Source of the DNA: Terebella lapidaria
Lineage: Eukaryota; Annelida; Polychaeta; Terebellida; Terebellidae
Direction: 5' to 3'
DNA: 64,000 nucleotides
Assembly: GCA_949152475.1 (NCBI GenBank)
Contig: OX424560.1
Coordinates: 41,804,719 to 41,868,718 of the forward strand
Shown here: in pieces, positions 34,510 through 47,148 of the stretch
Layout: each line of letters starts with the position of its first letter
Numbering within the stretch: the stretch's first letter is position 1
Program-made: the position numbers and the translations under genes
The notes under the pieces: model-generated
What the model was told of the DNA's origin: nothing
What the model saw: the letters and a program-made list of their open reading frames with translations, nothing else
The model's database searches: none

Positions 34510-37196
34510 AGACCCAGTCGAGCACCCCTCTATAAGGAGGAGCCCCAGCGAAGCACCCCTAAAGACAGATGACCCAGCTGAGCACCTCTCTATATACATG
34601 TATAAGGAGGAGACCCAGCCCGAGCACCCCTGAAAAACAGGAGACCCAGTAAAGCAATCCTAAAGAGAGGCGACCCAGTGAAGCCCCCCTAAATAGAGGC
34701 GACCCAGTGAAGCACCGTTAAAGAAAGTCGACCCAGTAAATCACCCCTAAAGAGAGGCGACCCAGTAGAGCACCCCTAAAGAGAGGAGACCCAGTGAAAC
34801 ACCCCTAAAAAACAGGAGACCCAGTAAAGCACCCCTAAAGAGAGGCGACCCAGTGAAGCCCCCCTAAATAGAGACGACCCAGTGAAGCACCGTTAAAGAA
34901 AGTCGACCCAGTAAATCACCCCTGAAGAGAGGCGACCCAGTGAAGCACCCATAAAGAGAGGTGACCCAGTGGAGCACCCCTAAAGAGAGGAGACCCAGTG
35001 AAACACCCCTAAAAAACAGGAGACCCAGTAAAGCACCCCTAAAGAGAGGCGACCCAGTGAAGCCCCCTAAATAGAGACGACCCAGTAAACACCCCTAAAG
35101 AGAGGCGACCAAGTGACACACCTCTAAAGAGAGGCGACCCAGTAAACACCCCTAAAGAGAGGCGACCCAGTGAAGCACACGTAAAGAGAGGTGACCCAGT
35201 AAACACCCCTAAAGAGAGGCGACCCAGTAAACACCCCTAAAGAGAGGCGACCCAGTAAACACCCCTAAAGAGAGGCGACCCAGTGAAGCACCCATAAGGA
35301 GAGGCGACCCAGTAAACACCCCTAAAGAGAGGCGACCCAGTGAAGCACCCATAAAGAGAGGCGACCCAGTGAAGCAAACTTCTAAGAAGAAGACCCAGTG
35401 AAACACCCCTAAAGAGAGGCGACCCAGTGAAGCACCCATAAAGAGAGGTGACCCAGTGAAGCAAACCTCTAAGAAGAAGACCCAGTGAAACACCCCCAAA
35501 GAGAGGCGACCCAGTTGAGCACCTTCTAAGAAGGAAACCCAGTGAAGCACCCATAAAGAGAGGCGACCCAGTGAAGCACACATAAAGAGAGGCGACCAAG
35601 TGACACACCTCTAAAGAGAGGCGACCCACTAGCAGTCTCTCACTTTTGACGTATAAGCGCTAGTCATTCTTTATGCGCTGTCGAATAACTCAAATTGACG
35701 CATAGCACACGAATAGAGTGAGGGGGCGTATCCACACGTACTTGGCGTTTCGAAATGGTCTTTTATTTATAGGCGAGTGGGCCCAAGTATCATACACTGC
35801 GCCTTAATACTTCTCGTCCACTAAATGAATATCTTTTGTTCAGAGATTGTGAAAGAAATAGGTCGGGAAAAAATGCTGATTGCAAAATAATTGTATAATA
35901 GGCTCAAAGATATTTCTTATTAACAATGTAGTCTTTTTATATTATTGTGGATATTAATCTGGTAAAATAGTTCATCATCATTGTTAATTATACAATACAT
36001 AGTATAATTATCTGGTTTTCATTTTACAGTAAGGACTCATGGCCACTATCGACAGGGATCATAAGGAGTTTATTTTTTTATAAATATATTTTAATAGACG
36101 CAATATTATGAAAGTTTTATTTTGCAATCAGCATTTTTTCCCGACCTACTTCTTTCACAATACCTGAACAAAAGATATTATCCCATATGCGTATCTCCTC
36201 CTTGTTGTAGACCCGCGGCAGGTATGATCAGTATGAAATTGGGAAAGGTCTGGGCGGATCCAACAATGATTCAATAAAGAGATTTTCAAATAACATAACA
36301 TATGTTTGTCCATTTCTCAGGCGGCCTAACAACTCGCAAATGATAATATTCAAACTAAGATGACAAAGCATAGGGGCCCATGCACTTGATAATAAGCATT
36401 ATATATTGCGTTATTAATTATATGCATATCATAATTATATATGCCCCCTCCCAAACAGATCTGCCTTATGTCTTAAATAAAAGTGCACTTTACTTTCTTT
36501 TGTCATTTTTTTATTAATGCTCAGCTAGTGAAATATGGTGCGGTGACACAACCCTCGCCGGCCCAAGTATCATATCCTGCGTCTTCCTCTATATTCAATA
36601 AGGATTAAAAAGGTGACAGACGGATAAAATGGCATTCATTTAGTGGACCATTAGTATTAAGGTGTATGATACTTGGGCCCACTCGCCTATAAATAAAAAT
36701 CAATTTCGAAACGCCAAATACGCGTGGATATGCCCCCTCATTTTATTCGTGTGCTATGCGTCAATTTGAGTTATTCGACAGCGCATAAAGAGCGACTAGC
36801 GCTTATACGTCAAAAGTGAAAGACCGCTAGTGAAGCACCCATAAAGAGAGGCGACCCAGTAAACACCCCCAAAAGAGAGGCGACCCAGTGAAGCACCCAT
36901 AAAGAGAGGCGACCCAGTGAAGCCCCCTAAATAGAGACGACCCAGTAAACACCCCTAAAGAGAGGCGACCAAGTGACACACCTCTAAAGAGAGGCGACCC
37001 AGTAAACACCCCTAAAGAGAGGTGACCCAGTAAACACCCCTAAAGAGAGGCGACCCAGTGAAGCACACGTAAAGAGAGGTGACCCAGTAAACACCCCTAA
37101 AGAGAGGCGACCCAGTAAGCACCCCTAAAGAGAGGCGACTTAGTGAAGCACCCATAAAGAGAGGCGACCCAGTAAACACCCCTGAAGAGAGGCGAC
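34510..37196 (-). repeat. 28-29-bp minisatellite, left arm (inverted)
   Basis: Units read 'gacccagtgaagcacccc' + 'taaagagaggc' on the plus strand, 28-29 bp, about 50 copies. They are the reverse complement of the right-arm unit but form a distinct subfamily ('ctctctttaggggtg' in inverse, lacking the CTAGA of the right arm). The arm is interrupted by the element at 35629-36829. Frames opened on the minus strand are repeat artefacts. Confidence 0.95.
35629..36829. mobile_element. 1.2-kb foldback-type DNA element inside the array
   Basis: Begins 'ctagcagtctctcacttttg' and ends with the inverse ('gtgaaagaccgcta'). Outer arms of about 200 bp are inverse repeats at roughly 90%. An inner inverse pair lies at about 35830-35890 and 36113-36180 ('gaaagaaataggtcgggaaa'). 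Both flanks are left-arm minisatellite units in register ('gaccca' / 'gtgaagc'), so the insertion postdates the array. A TA target duplication is possible. No coding capacity. Confidence 0.85.
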
Positions 37197-40100
37197 AATT
37201 TTCTCCTCTCTAGAGGGGTGCTTCACTGGGTCTCCTCTCTAGAGGGGTGCTCAACTGGGTCTCCTCTCTAGAGAGGTGCTCAACTGGGTCTCCTCCAGTA
37301 GAGGAATGCTTCACTGGTCTCCTCTCTAGAGGGGTGCTTCACTGGGTCTCCTCTCTAGAGGGGTGTTTCACTGGGTCTCCTCCCTAGAGGGGTGCTCAGC
37401 TGGATCTCCCCCCTAGAGGGGGGCTTCACTGGGTCTCCTCTCTAGAGGGGTGCTTCACTGGGTCTCCTCTTTAGAGCGGTGCTCAACTGGGTCTCCTCCA
37501 GTAGAGGAGTGCTTCACTGGCTCTCGTCTCTAGAGAGGTACTCAACTGGGTCTCCTCTCTAGAGAGGTGCTCAACTGGGTCTCCTCTCTAGAGGGGTGCT
37601 CAACTGGGTCTCCTCCCCAGAGGGGTGCTTCACTGGGTCTCCTCTCTAGAGGGGTGCTCAACTGGGTCTCCTCTCTAGAGGGTTTTTCACTGGGTCTCCT
37701 CCCTAAAGGGGTGCTTCACTGGGTCTCCTCTCTAGAGGGGTGTTTCACTGGGTCTCCTCTCTAGAGGGGTGCTCAACTGGGTCTCCTCTCTAGAGGGTTA
37801 TCTCACCGGGTCTCTTCTCTAGGGAGGTACTCACCTGGGTCTCCTCTCTAGATGGGTGCTTCACTGAGTCTCTTCTCTAGAGGGGTGCTCAACTGGGTCT
37901 CCTTCCTCGAGGGGTGCGTCACTGGGTTTCCTCTCTAGATGGGTGGTTCACTGAGTCTCCTCTCTAGATGGGTGCTCAACTGGGTCTCCTTCCTAGAGGG
38001 GTGCTTCACTGGGTTTCCTCTCTAGAGGGGTGCTCAACTGGGTCTCCTTCCTAGAGGGGTGGTTCACTGAGTCTCCTCTCTAGAGAGGTACTCACCTGGG
38101 TCTCCTCTCTAGATGGGTGCTCAACTGGGTCTCCTTCCTAGATGGGTGCTTCACTGGGTCTCCTCTTTAGAGGCGTGCTTCACTGGGTATCCTCTCTAGA
38201 GGCGTGCTTCACTGAGTCTCCTCTCTAGAGGGGTGCTCAACTGGGTCTCCTTCCTAGAGAGGTGCTTCACTGGGTCTCCTCTCTAGATGGGTGCTTCACT
38301 GGGTCTCCTCTCTAGATGGGAGCTTCACTGGGTCTCCTCTCTAGAGGCGTGCTTCACTGGGTCTCCTTCCTAGAGGGGTGCTTCACTGGGTCTCCTCCCT
38401 AGTGGGGTGCTTCACTGGGTCTCCTCCCTAGAGGGGTGTTTCACTGGGTCTCCTCTCTAGATGGGTGCTTCACTGGGTCTCCTCTCTAGAGGCGTGCTTC
38501 ACTGAGTCTCTTTCCTAGAGGGGTGCTTCACTGGGTCTCCTCTCTAGAGGGGTGCTTCACTGGGTCTCCTCTCTAGAGGGGTGCTCAACTGGGTCTCCTC
38601 TCTAGAGGGGTGCTCAACTGGGTCTCCTTCCTAGAGGGGTGCTTCACTGGGTCTCCACTCTAGAGGCGTGCTTCACTGGGTCTCCTCTCTAGAGGGGTGC
38701 TTCATTGGGTCTCCTCTCTAGATGGGTGCTTCACTGAGTCTCCTCTCTAGAGGGGTGCTCAACTGGGTCTCCTTCCTAGAGGGTTGTTTCACTGGGTCTC
38801 CTCTCTAGATGGGTGCTTCACTGGGTCTCCTTCCTAGAGGGGTGCTTCACTGGGTCTCCGTCCTAGAGGCGTGCTTCACTGGGTCTCCTCTCTAGATGGG
38901 TGCTTCACTGGGTCTCCTTCCTAGAGGGGTGCTTCACTGAGTCTCCTCTCTAGAGGGGTGCTTCACTGGGTCTCCTTCCTAGAGGGGTGCTTCACTGGGT
39001 CTCCTCTCTAGATGGGTGCTTCACTGAGTCTCCTCTCTAGATGGGTGCTTCACTGGGTCTCCTTCCTAGAGGGGTGCTTCACTGGGTCTCCTTCCTAGAG
39101 GGGTGCTTCACTGGGTCTCCTCTCTAGAGGGGTGCTTCACTGGGTCTCCTCACTAGAGGCGTGCTTCACTGCGTCTCCTCTCTAGATGGGTGCTTCACTG
39201 GGTCTCCTCTCTAGAGGCGTTCTTCACTGGGTCTCCTTCCTAGAGGGGTGCTTCATTGGGTCTCCTCTTTAGATGGGTGCTTCACTGAGTCTCCTCTCTA
39301 GATGGGTGCTTCACTGGGTCTCCTCTCTAGAGGCGTGCTTCACTGGGTCTCAACTCTAGAGGGGTGCTTCACTGCGTCTCCTCTCTAGAGGGGTGCTTCA
39401 CTGGGTCTCCTTCCTAGAGGGGTATCTCACCAGGTCTCTTCTCTAGAGAGGTACTCACCTGGGTCTCCTCTCTAGATGGGTGCTTCACTGAGTCTCCTCT
39501 CTAGAGGAGTGCTCAACTGGGTCTCCTTCCTCTAGGGGTGCGTCACTGGGTTTCCTCTCTAGATGGGTGGTTCACTGAGTCTCCTCTCTAGATGGGTGCT
39601 CAACTGGGTCTCCTTCCTAGAGGGGTGCTTCACTGGGTTTCCTCTCGAGAGGGGTGCTCAACTGGGTCTCCTTTTTAGAGGGGTGGTTCACTGAGTCTCC
39701 TCTCTAGAGAGGTACTCACCTGGGTCTCCTCTCTAGATGGGTGCTCAACTGGGTCTCCTTCCTAGATGGGTGCTTCACTGGGTCTCCTCTCTAGAGGCGT
39801 GCTTCATTGCGTATCCTCTCTAAAGGCGTGCTTCACTGAGTCTCCTCTCTAGAGGGGTGCTCAACTGGGTCTCCTTCCTAGAGGGGTGCTTCACTGGGTC
39901 TCCTCTCTAGATGGTTGCTTCACTGGGTCTCCTCTCTAGATGGGAGCTTCACTGGGTCTCCTCTCTAGAGGCGTGCTTCACTGGGTCTCCTTCCTAGAGG
40001 GGTGCTTCACTGGGTCTCCTCCCTAGTGGGGTGCTTCACTGGGTCTCCTCCCTAGAGGGGTGTTTCACTGGGTCTCCTCTCTAGATGGGTGCTTCACTGG

Positions 40101-43100
40101 GTATCCTCTCTAGAGGCGTGCTTCACTGGGTCTCCTTCCTAGAGGGGTGCTTCACTGGGTCTCCTCTCTAGAGGGGTGCTTCACTGGGTCTCCTCTCTAG
40201 AGGGGTGCTCAACTGGGTCTCCTCTCTAGAGGGGTGCTCAACTGGGTCTCCTTCCTAGAGGGGTGCTTCACTGGGTCTCCTTCCTAGAGGGGTGCTCCAC
40301 TGGGTCTCCTCTCTAGAGGCGTGCTTCATTGGGTCTCCTCTCTAGATGGGTGCTTCACTGAGTCTCCTCTCTAGAGGGCTGCTCAACTGGGTCTCCTTCC
40401 TAGAGGGGTGTTTCACTGGGTCTCCTCTCTAGATGGGTGCTTCACTGGGTCTCCTTCCTAGAGGGGTGCTTCACTGGGTCTCCGACCTAGAGGCGTGCTT
40501 CACTGGGTCTCCTCTCTAGATGGGTGCTTCACTGGGTCTCCTTCCTAGAGGGGTGCTTCACTGAGTCTCCTCTCTAGATGGGTGCTTCACTGGGTCTCCT
40601 TCCTAGAGGGGTGCTTCACTGGGTCTCCTTCCTAGAGGGGTGCTTCACTGGGTCTCCTGTCTAGAGGCGTGCTTCACTGGGTCTCCTCTCTAGATGGGTG
40701 CTTCACTGGGTCTCCTCTCTAGAGCAATGCTTCACTGAGTCTCCTCTCTAGAGGGGTGCTTCACTGGGTCTCCTTCCTAGAGGGGTGCTTCACTGGGTCT
40801 CCTCTCTAGATGGGTGCTTCACTGAGTCTCCTCTCTAGATGGGTGCTTCACTGGGTCTCCTTCCTAGAGGGGTGCTTCACTGGGTCTCCTTCCTAGAGGG
40901 GTGCTTCACTGGGTCTCCTCTCTAGAGGGGTGCTTCACTGGGTCTCCTCTCTAGAGGCGTGCTTCACCGGGTCTCCTCTCTAGATGGGTGCTTCACTGGG
41001 TCTCCTCTCTAGAGGCGTGCTTCACTGGGTCTCCTTCCTAGAGGGGTGCTTCATTGGGTCTCCTCTCTAGATGGGTGCTTCACTGAGTCTCCTCTCTAGA
41101 TTGGTGCTTCACTGGGTCTCCTCTCTAGAGGCGTGCTTCACTGGGTCTCCTCTCTAGAGGGGTCTTCACTGCGTCTACTCTCTAGAGGGGTGCTTCACTG
41201 GGTCTCCTTCCTAGAGGGGTGCTTCACTGGGTTTCCTCTCTAGAAGCGTGCTTCAATGGGTCTCCTTCCTAGAGGGGTGCTTCACTGGGTCTCCTCCCTA
41301 GATGGGTGCTTCACTGGGTCTCCTCTCTAGATGGGTGCTTCACTGGGTCTCCTTATTAGAGGGGTGTTTCACTGGGTCTCCTCTCTAGATGGGTGCTTCA
41401 CTGGGTCTCCTTTCTAGAGGGGTGCTTCACTGGGTCTCCTTCCTAGAGGGATGCTTCACTGGGTCTCCTCTCAAGAGGCGTGCTTCACTGAGTCTCCTCT
41501 CTAGTTGGGTGCTTCACTGGGTCTCCTTCCTAGTGGGGTGCTTCACTGGGTCTCCTCCCTAGAGGGGTGTTTCACTGGGTCTCCTCTCTAGATGGGTGCT
41601 TCACTGGGTCTCCTCTCTAGATGGGAGCTTCACTGGGTCTCCTCTCTAGAGGCGTGCTTCACTGGGTCTCCTTCCTAGAGGGGTGCTTCACTGGGTCTCC
41701 TCCCTAGTGGCGTGCTTCACTGGGTCTCCTTCCTAGAGGGGTGCTTCACTGGGTCTCCTCTCTAGAGGGGTGCTTAACTGGGTCTCCTCTCTAGAGGGGT
41801 GCTCAACTAGGTCTCCTCTCTAGAGGCGTGCTCAACTGGGTCTCCTTCTTAGAGGGGTGCTTCACTGGGTCTCCTCTCTAGAGGCGTGCTTCAATGGGTC
41901 TCCTCTCTAGAGGGGTGCTTCATTGGGTCTCCTCTCTAGATGGGTGCTTCACTGAGTCTACTCTCTAGAGGGGTGCTCAACTGGGTCTCCTTCCTAGAGG
42001 GGTGTTTCACTGGGTCTCCTCTCTAGATGGGTGCTTCACTGGGTCTCCTTCCTAGAGGGGTGCTTCACTGGGTCTCCGTCCTAGAGGCGTGCTTCACTGG
42101 GTCTCCTCTCTAAATGGGTGCTTCACTGGGTCTCCTTCCTAGAGGGGTGCTTCACTAAGTCTCCTCTCTAGATGGGTGCTTCACTGGGTCTCCTTCCTAG
42201 AGGGGTGCTTCACTGGGTCTCCTTCCTAGAGGGGTGCTTCACTGGGTCTCCTCTCTAGAGGCGTGCTTCACTGGGTCTCCTCTCTAGATGGGTGCTTCAC
42301 TGGGTCTCCTCTCTAGAGGAATGCTTCACTGAGTCTCCTCTCTAGAGGGGTGCTTCACTGGGTCTCCTTCCTAGAGGGGTGCTTCACTGGGTCTCCTCTC
42401 TAGATGGGTGCTTCACTGAGTCTCCTCTCTAGATGGGTGCTTCACTGGGTCTCCTTCCTAGAGGGGTGCTTCACTGGGTCTCCTTCCTAGAGGGGTGCTT
42501 CACTGGGTCTCCTCTCTAGAGGGGTGCTTCATTGGGTCTCCTCTCTAGAGGCGTGCTTCACTGGGTCTCCTCTCTAGATGGGTGCTTCACTGGGTCTCCT
42601 CTCTAGAGGCGTGCTTCACTGGGTCTCCTTCCTAGAGGGGTGCTTCATTGGGTCTCCTCTCTAGATGGGTGCTTCACTGAGTCTCCTCTCTAGATGGGTG
42701 CTTCACTGGGTCTCCTCTCTAGAGGCGTGCTTCACTGGGTCTCCTCTCTAGAGGGGTGCTTCACTGCGTCTCCTCTCTAGAGGGGTGCTTCACTGGGTCT
42801 CCTTCCTAGAGGGGTGCTTCACTGGGTCTCCTCTCTAGAGGCGTGCTTCAATGGGTCTCCTTCCTAGACGGGTGCTTCACAGGGTCTCCTCGCTAGATGG
42901 GTGCTTCACTGGGTCTGATTCCTAGAGGGGTGCTTCACTGGGTCTCCTTCCTAGAGGGTTGCTTCACTGGGTCTCCTCTCTAGATGGGTGCTTCACTGGG
43001 TCTCCTTCCTAGAGGGGTGCTTCACTGGGTCTCCTTCCTAGAGGGTTGCTTCACTGGGTCTCCTCTCTAGATGGGTGCTTCACTGGGTCTCCTTCCTAGA

Positions 43101-43730
43101 GGGGTGCTTCACTGAGTCTCCTCTCTAGATGGGTGCTTCACTGGGTCTCCTCTCTAGAGGCGTGCTTCACTACGTCTCCTCTCTAGAGGGGTGCTTCACT
43201 GGGTCTCCTCTCTAGAGGGGTGCTTCACTGGGTCTCCTCTCTAGAGGCGTGCTTCACTGGGTCTCCTTCCTAGAGGGGTGCTTCACTGGGTCTCCTTTCT
43301 AGAGGGGTGCTTCACTGGGTCTCCTTCCTAGAGGGGTGCTTCACTGAGTCTCCTCTCTAGATGGGTGCTTCACTGATTCTCCTCTCTAGAGGGGTGCTTC
43401 ACTGAGTCTCCTCTCTAGATGGGTGCTCAACTGGGCCTCCTTCCTAGAGGGGTGCTTCACTGGGTCTCCTCTCTAGATGGGTGCTTCACTGGGTCTCCTC
43501 TCTAGATGGGTGCTTCACTAAGTCTCCTTCCTAGAGGGGTGTCTCACTGGGTCTCCTCTCTAGAGGGGTGCTTCACTGGGTCTCCCCTCTAGAGGGGTGC
43601 TCAACTGGGTCTCCTCTCTAGAGGCGTGCTTCACTGGGTCTCCTCTCTAGATGGGTGCTTCACTGGGTCTCCTCCCTAGAGGGGTGCTCAACTGGGTCTA
43701 TTCTCTGGAGAAGTGTTCCAGTGAGTCTCC

Positions 43731-43814
43731 CTAACAGCTAATACTACAACTAATAAATTCATATTAATTTTATATCAAAGGCACAGCTATACTATGCTAT
43801 ACAGCTCAACTAGG
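43731..43814 (+). repeat. Spacer 1 of the 29-bp array
   Basis: An 84-bp AT-rich non-minisatellite segment from 'ctaacagctaatactacaac' to 'ctcaactagg'. It is preceded by 'ggagaagtgttccagtgagt' and followed by the shortened unit 'agagggtttttcact'. Confidence 0.93.
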
Positions 43815-46800
43815 TCTCCTCTCTAGAGGGTTTTTCACTGGGTCTCCTCTCTAGAGCGGTGCTTCACTGGGTCTCCTCTCTAGAGGGGTGTTTCACTGGG
43901 TCTCCTCTCTAGAGGGGTGCTCAACTGGGTCTCCTCTCTAGAGGGGTATCTCACTGGGTTTCCTCTCTAGAGAGGTACTCACCTGGGTCTCCTCTCTAGA
44001 TGTGTGCTTCACTGAGTCTCCTCTCTAGAGGGGTGCTCAACTGGGTCTCCTTCCTAGAGGGGTGCTTCACTGGGTCTCATCTCTAGAGGGGTGCTCAACT
44101 GGGTCTCCTTTCTAGAGGGGTGCTTCACTGAGTCTCCTCTCTAGAGGGGCGCTCGACTGGGTCTCCTTCCTAGAGGGGTGCTTCACTGGGTCTCCTCTCT
44201 AGAGGCGTGCTTCACTGGGTCTCCTTTCTAGATGGGTGGTTCACTGAGTCTCCTCTCTAGAGGCGTGCTTCACTGGGTCTCCTCTCTAGATAGGTGCTTT
44301 ATTGGGTCTCCTCTCTAGAGGCGTGCTTCACTGGGTCTCCTCTCTAGAGGCGTGCTTCACTGGGTCTCCTCTCTAAAGGCGTGCTTCACTGGGTCTCCTC
44401 TCTAGAGGCGTGCTTCACTGGGTCTCCTCTCTAGAGGCGTGCTTCACTGGGTCTCCTCTCTAGAGGCGTGCTTCACTGGGTCTCCTCTCTAGAGGGTGCT
44501 TCACTGAGTCTCCTCTCTAGAGGCGTGCTTCACTGGGTCTCCTCTCTAGAGGCGTGCTTCACTGGGTCTCCCTCTAGATGTGTGCTTCACTGGGTCTCCT
44601 CTCTAGAGGGGTGCTTCACTGGGTCTCCTCTTTAGATGGGTGCTTCACTGGGTCTCCTCTCTAGAGGCGTGCTTCACTGGGTCTCCTCTCTAGAGGCATG
44701 CTTCACTGGGTCTCCTCTCTAGAGGGGTCCTTCACTGGGTCTCCTCTCTTGAGGCGTGCTTCACTGGGTCTCCTCTCTAGAGGGGTGCTTCACTGGGTCT
44801 CCTCTCTAGATGGGTGATTCACTGGGTCTCTTTCCTAGAGGGGAGCTTCACTGAGTCTCCTCTCTAGATGGGTGCTTCACTGGGTCTCCTCTCTAGAGGG
44901 GTGCTTCACTGGGTCTCCTCTCTAGAGGCGTGCTTCACTGGGTCTCCTCTCTAGATGGGTGCTTCACTGGGTCTCCTCTCTAGAGGAATGCTTCACTGAG
45001 TCTTCTCTCTAGAGGGGTGCTTCACTGGGTCTATTTCCTAGAGGGGTGCTTCACTGGGTCTCCTCTCTAGATGGGTGCTTCACTGAGTTTCCTCTCTAGA
45101 TGGGTGCTTCACTGGGTCTCCTTCCTAGAGGGGTGCTTCACTGGGTCTCCTCTCTAGAGGGGTGCTTCACTGGGTCTCCTCTCTAGAGGCGTGCTTCACT
45201 GGGTCTCCTCTCTAGATGGGTGCTTCACTGGGTCTCCTTCCTAGAGGGGTGCTTCACTGGGTCTCCTCTCTAGATGGGTGCTTCACTGAGTCTCCTCTCT
45301 AGATGGGTGCTTCACTGGGTCTCCTCTCTAGAGGCGTGCTTCACTGGGTCTCCTCTCTAGAGGCGTGCTTCACTGCGTCTCCTCTCTAGAGGGGTGCCTC
45401 ACTGCGTCTCCTCTCTAGAGGGGTGCTTCACTGGGTCTCCTTCCTAGAGGGGTGCTTCACTGGGTCTCCTCTCTAGAGGCGTGCTTCACTGGGTCTCCTT
45501 CCTAGAGGGGTGCTTCACTGGGTCTCCTCCCTAGATGGGTGCTTCACTGGGTCTCCTCTCTAGATGGGTGCTTCACTGGGTCTCCTTATTAGAGGGGTGC
45601 TTCACTGGGTCTCCTCTCTAGAGGCGTGCTTCACTGCGTCTCCTCTCTAGAGGGGTGCCTCACTGCGTCTCCTCTCTAGAGGGGTGCTTCACTGGGTCTC
45701 CTTCCTAGAGGGGTGCTTCACTGGATCTCCTCTCTAGAGGCGTGCTTCACTGGGTCTCCTTCCTAGAGGGGTGCTTCACTGGGTCTCCTCCCTAGATGGG
45801 TGCTTCACTGGGTCTCCTCTCTAGATGGGTGCTTCACTGGGTCTCCTTATTAGAGGGGTGCTTCACTGGGTCTCCTTCCTAGAGGGGTGCTTCACTGGGT
45901 CTCCTCTCTAGATGGGTGCTTCACTGGGTCTCCTTCCTAGAGGGGTGCTTCACTGAGTCTCCTCTCTAGATGGGTGCTTCACTGGGTCTCCTCTCTAGAG
46001 GCGTGCTTCACTGAGTCTCCTTTCTAGATGGGTGCTTCACTGGGTCTGCTTCCTAGAATAGTGCTTCACTGGGTCTCCTTCTTAGAGGGTTGCTTCACTG
46101 GGTCTCCTCTCTAGATGGGTGCTTCACTGGGCCTCCTTCCTGGAGAGGTGCTTCACTGGGTCTCCTTCCTAGAGGGGTGCTTCACTGGGTCTCCTCCCTA
46201 GAGGGGTGCTTCACTGGGTCTCCTCTCTAGAGGCGTGCTTCACTGGGTCTCCTCTCTAGATGGGTGCTTCACTGGGTCTCCTCTCTAGAGGCGTGCTTCA
46301 CTGGGTCTCCTTCCTAGAGGGGTGCTTCACTGGGTCTCCTCTCTAGATGGGTGCTTCACTGAGTCTCCTCTCTAGATGGGTGCTTCACTGGGTCTCCTCT
46401 CTAGAGGCGTGCTTCACTGGGTCTCCTCTCTAGAGGGGTGCTTCACTGCGTCTCCTCTCTAGAGGGGTGCTCCACTGGGTCTCCTTCCTAGAGGGATGCT
46501 TCACTGGGTCTCCTCTCTAGAGGCGTGCTTCACTGGGTCTCCTTCCTAGAGGGGTGCTTCACTGGGTCTCGTTTCTAGAGGGGTGCTTCACTGGGTCTCC
46601 TTCCTAGAGGGGTGCTTCACTGAGTCTTCTCTCTAGATGGGTGCTTCACTGAGTCTCCTCTCTAGAGGGGTGCTTCACTGAGTCGCCTCTCTAGAGGGGC
46701 GCTCGACTTGGTCTCCTTCCTAGAGGGGTGCTTCACTGGGTCTCCTCTCTAGAGGCGTGCTTCACTGGGTCTCCTCTCTAGATGGGTGGTTCACTGAGTC

Positions 46801-47064
46801 TCCTCTCTAGAGGCGTGCTTCACTGGGTCTCCTCTCTAGAGGCGTGCTTCACTGAGTCTCCTCTCTAGAGGCGTGTTTCACTGGGTCTCCTCTCTAGAGG
46901 CGTGCTTCACTGGGTCTCCTCTCTAGATGGGTGCTTCACTGGGTCTCCTTTCTAGAGGGGTGCTTCACTGGGTCTCCTCTCTAGATGGGTGCTTCACTGG
47001 GTCTCCTAACTAGAGGGGTGCTCAACTGGGTCTCCTCTCTGGAGAAGTGTTCCAGTGAGTCTCC

Positions 47065-47148
47065 CTAACAGCTAATACTACAACTAATAAATTCATATTC
47101 ATTTTATATCAAAGGCACAGCTATACTATACTGTACAGCTCAACTAGG
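47065..47148 (+). repeat. Spacer 2 of the 29-bp array
   Basis: Same 84-bp spacer with the same flanking variant units, 3334 bp after spacer 1. Confidence 0.93.

Noticed and set aside
35209-37764. Small frames rich in GSPLF and WVSSLEG repeats
   Set aside because: Artefacts of the 28-29-bp minisatellite on either strand.
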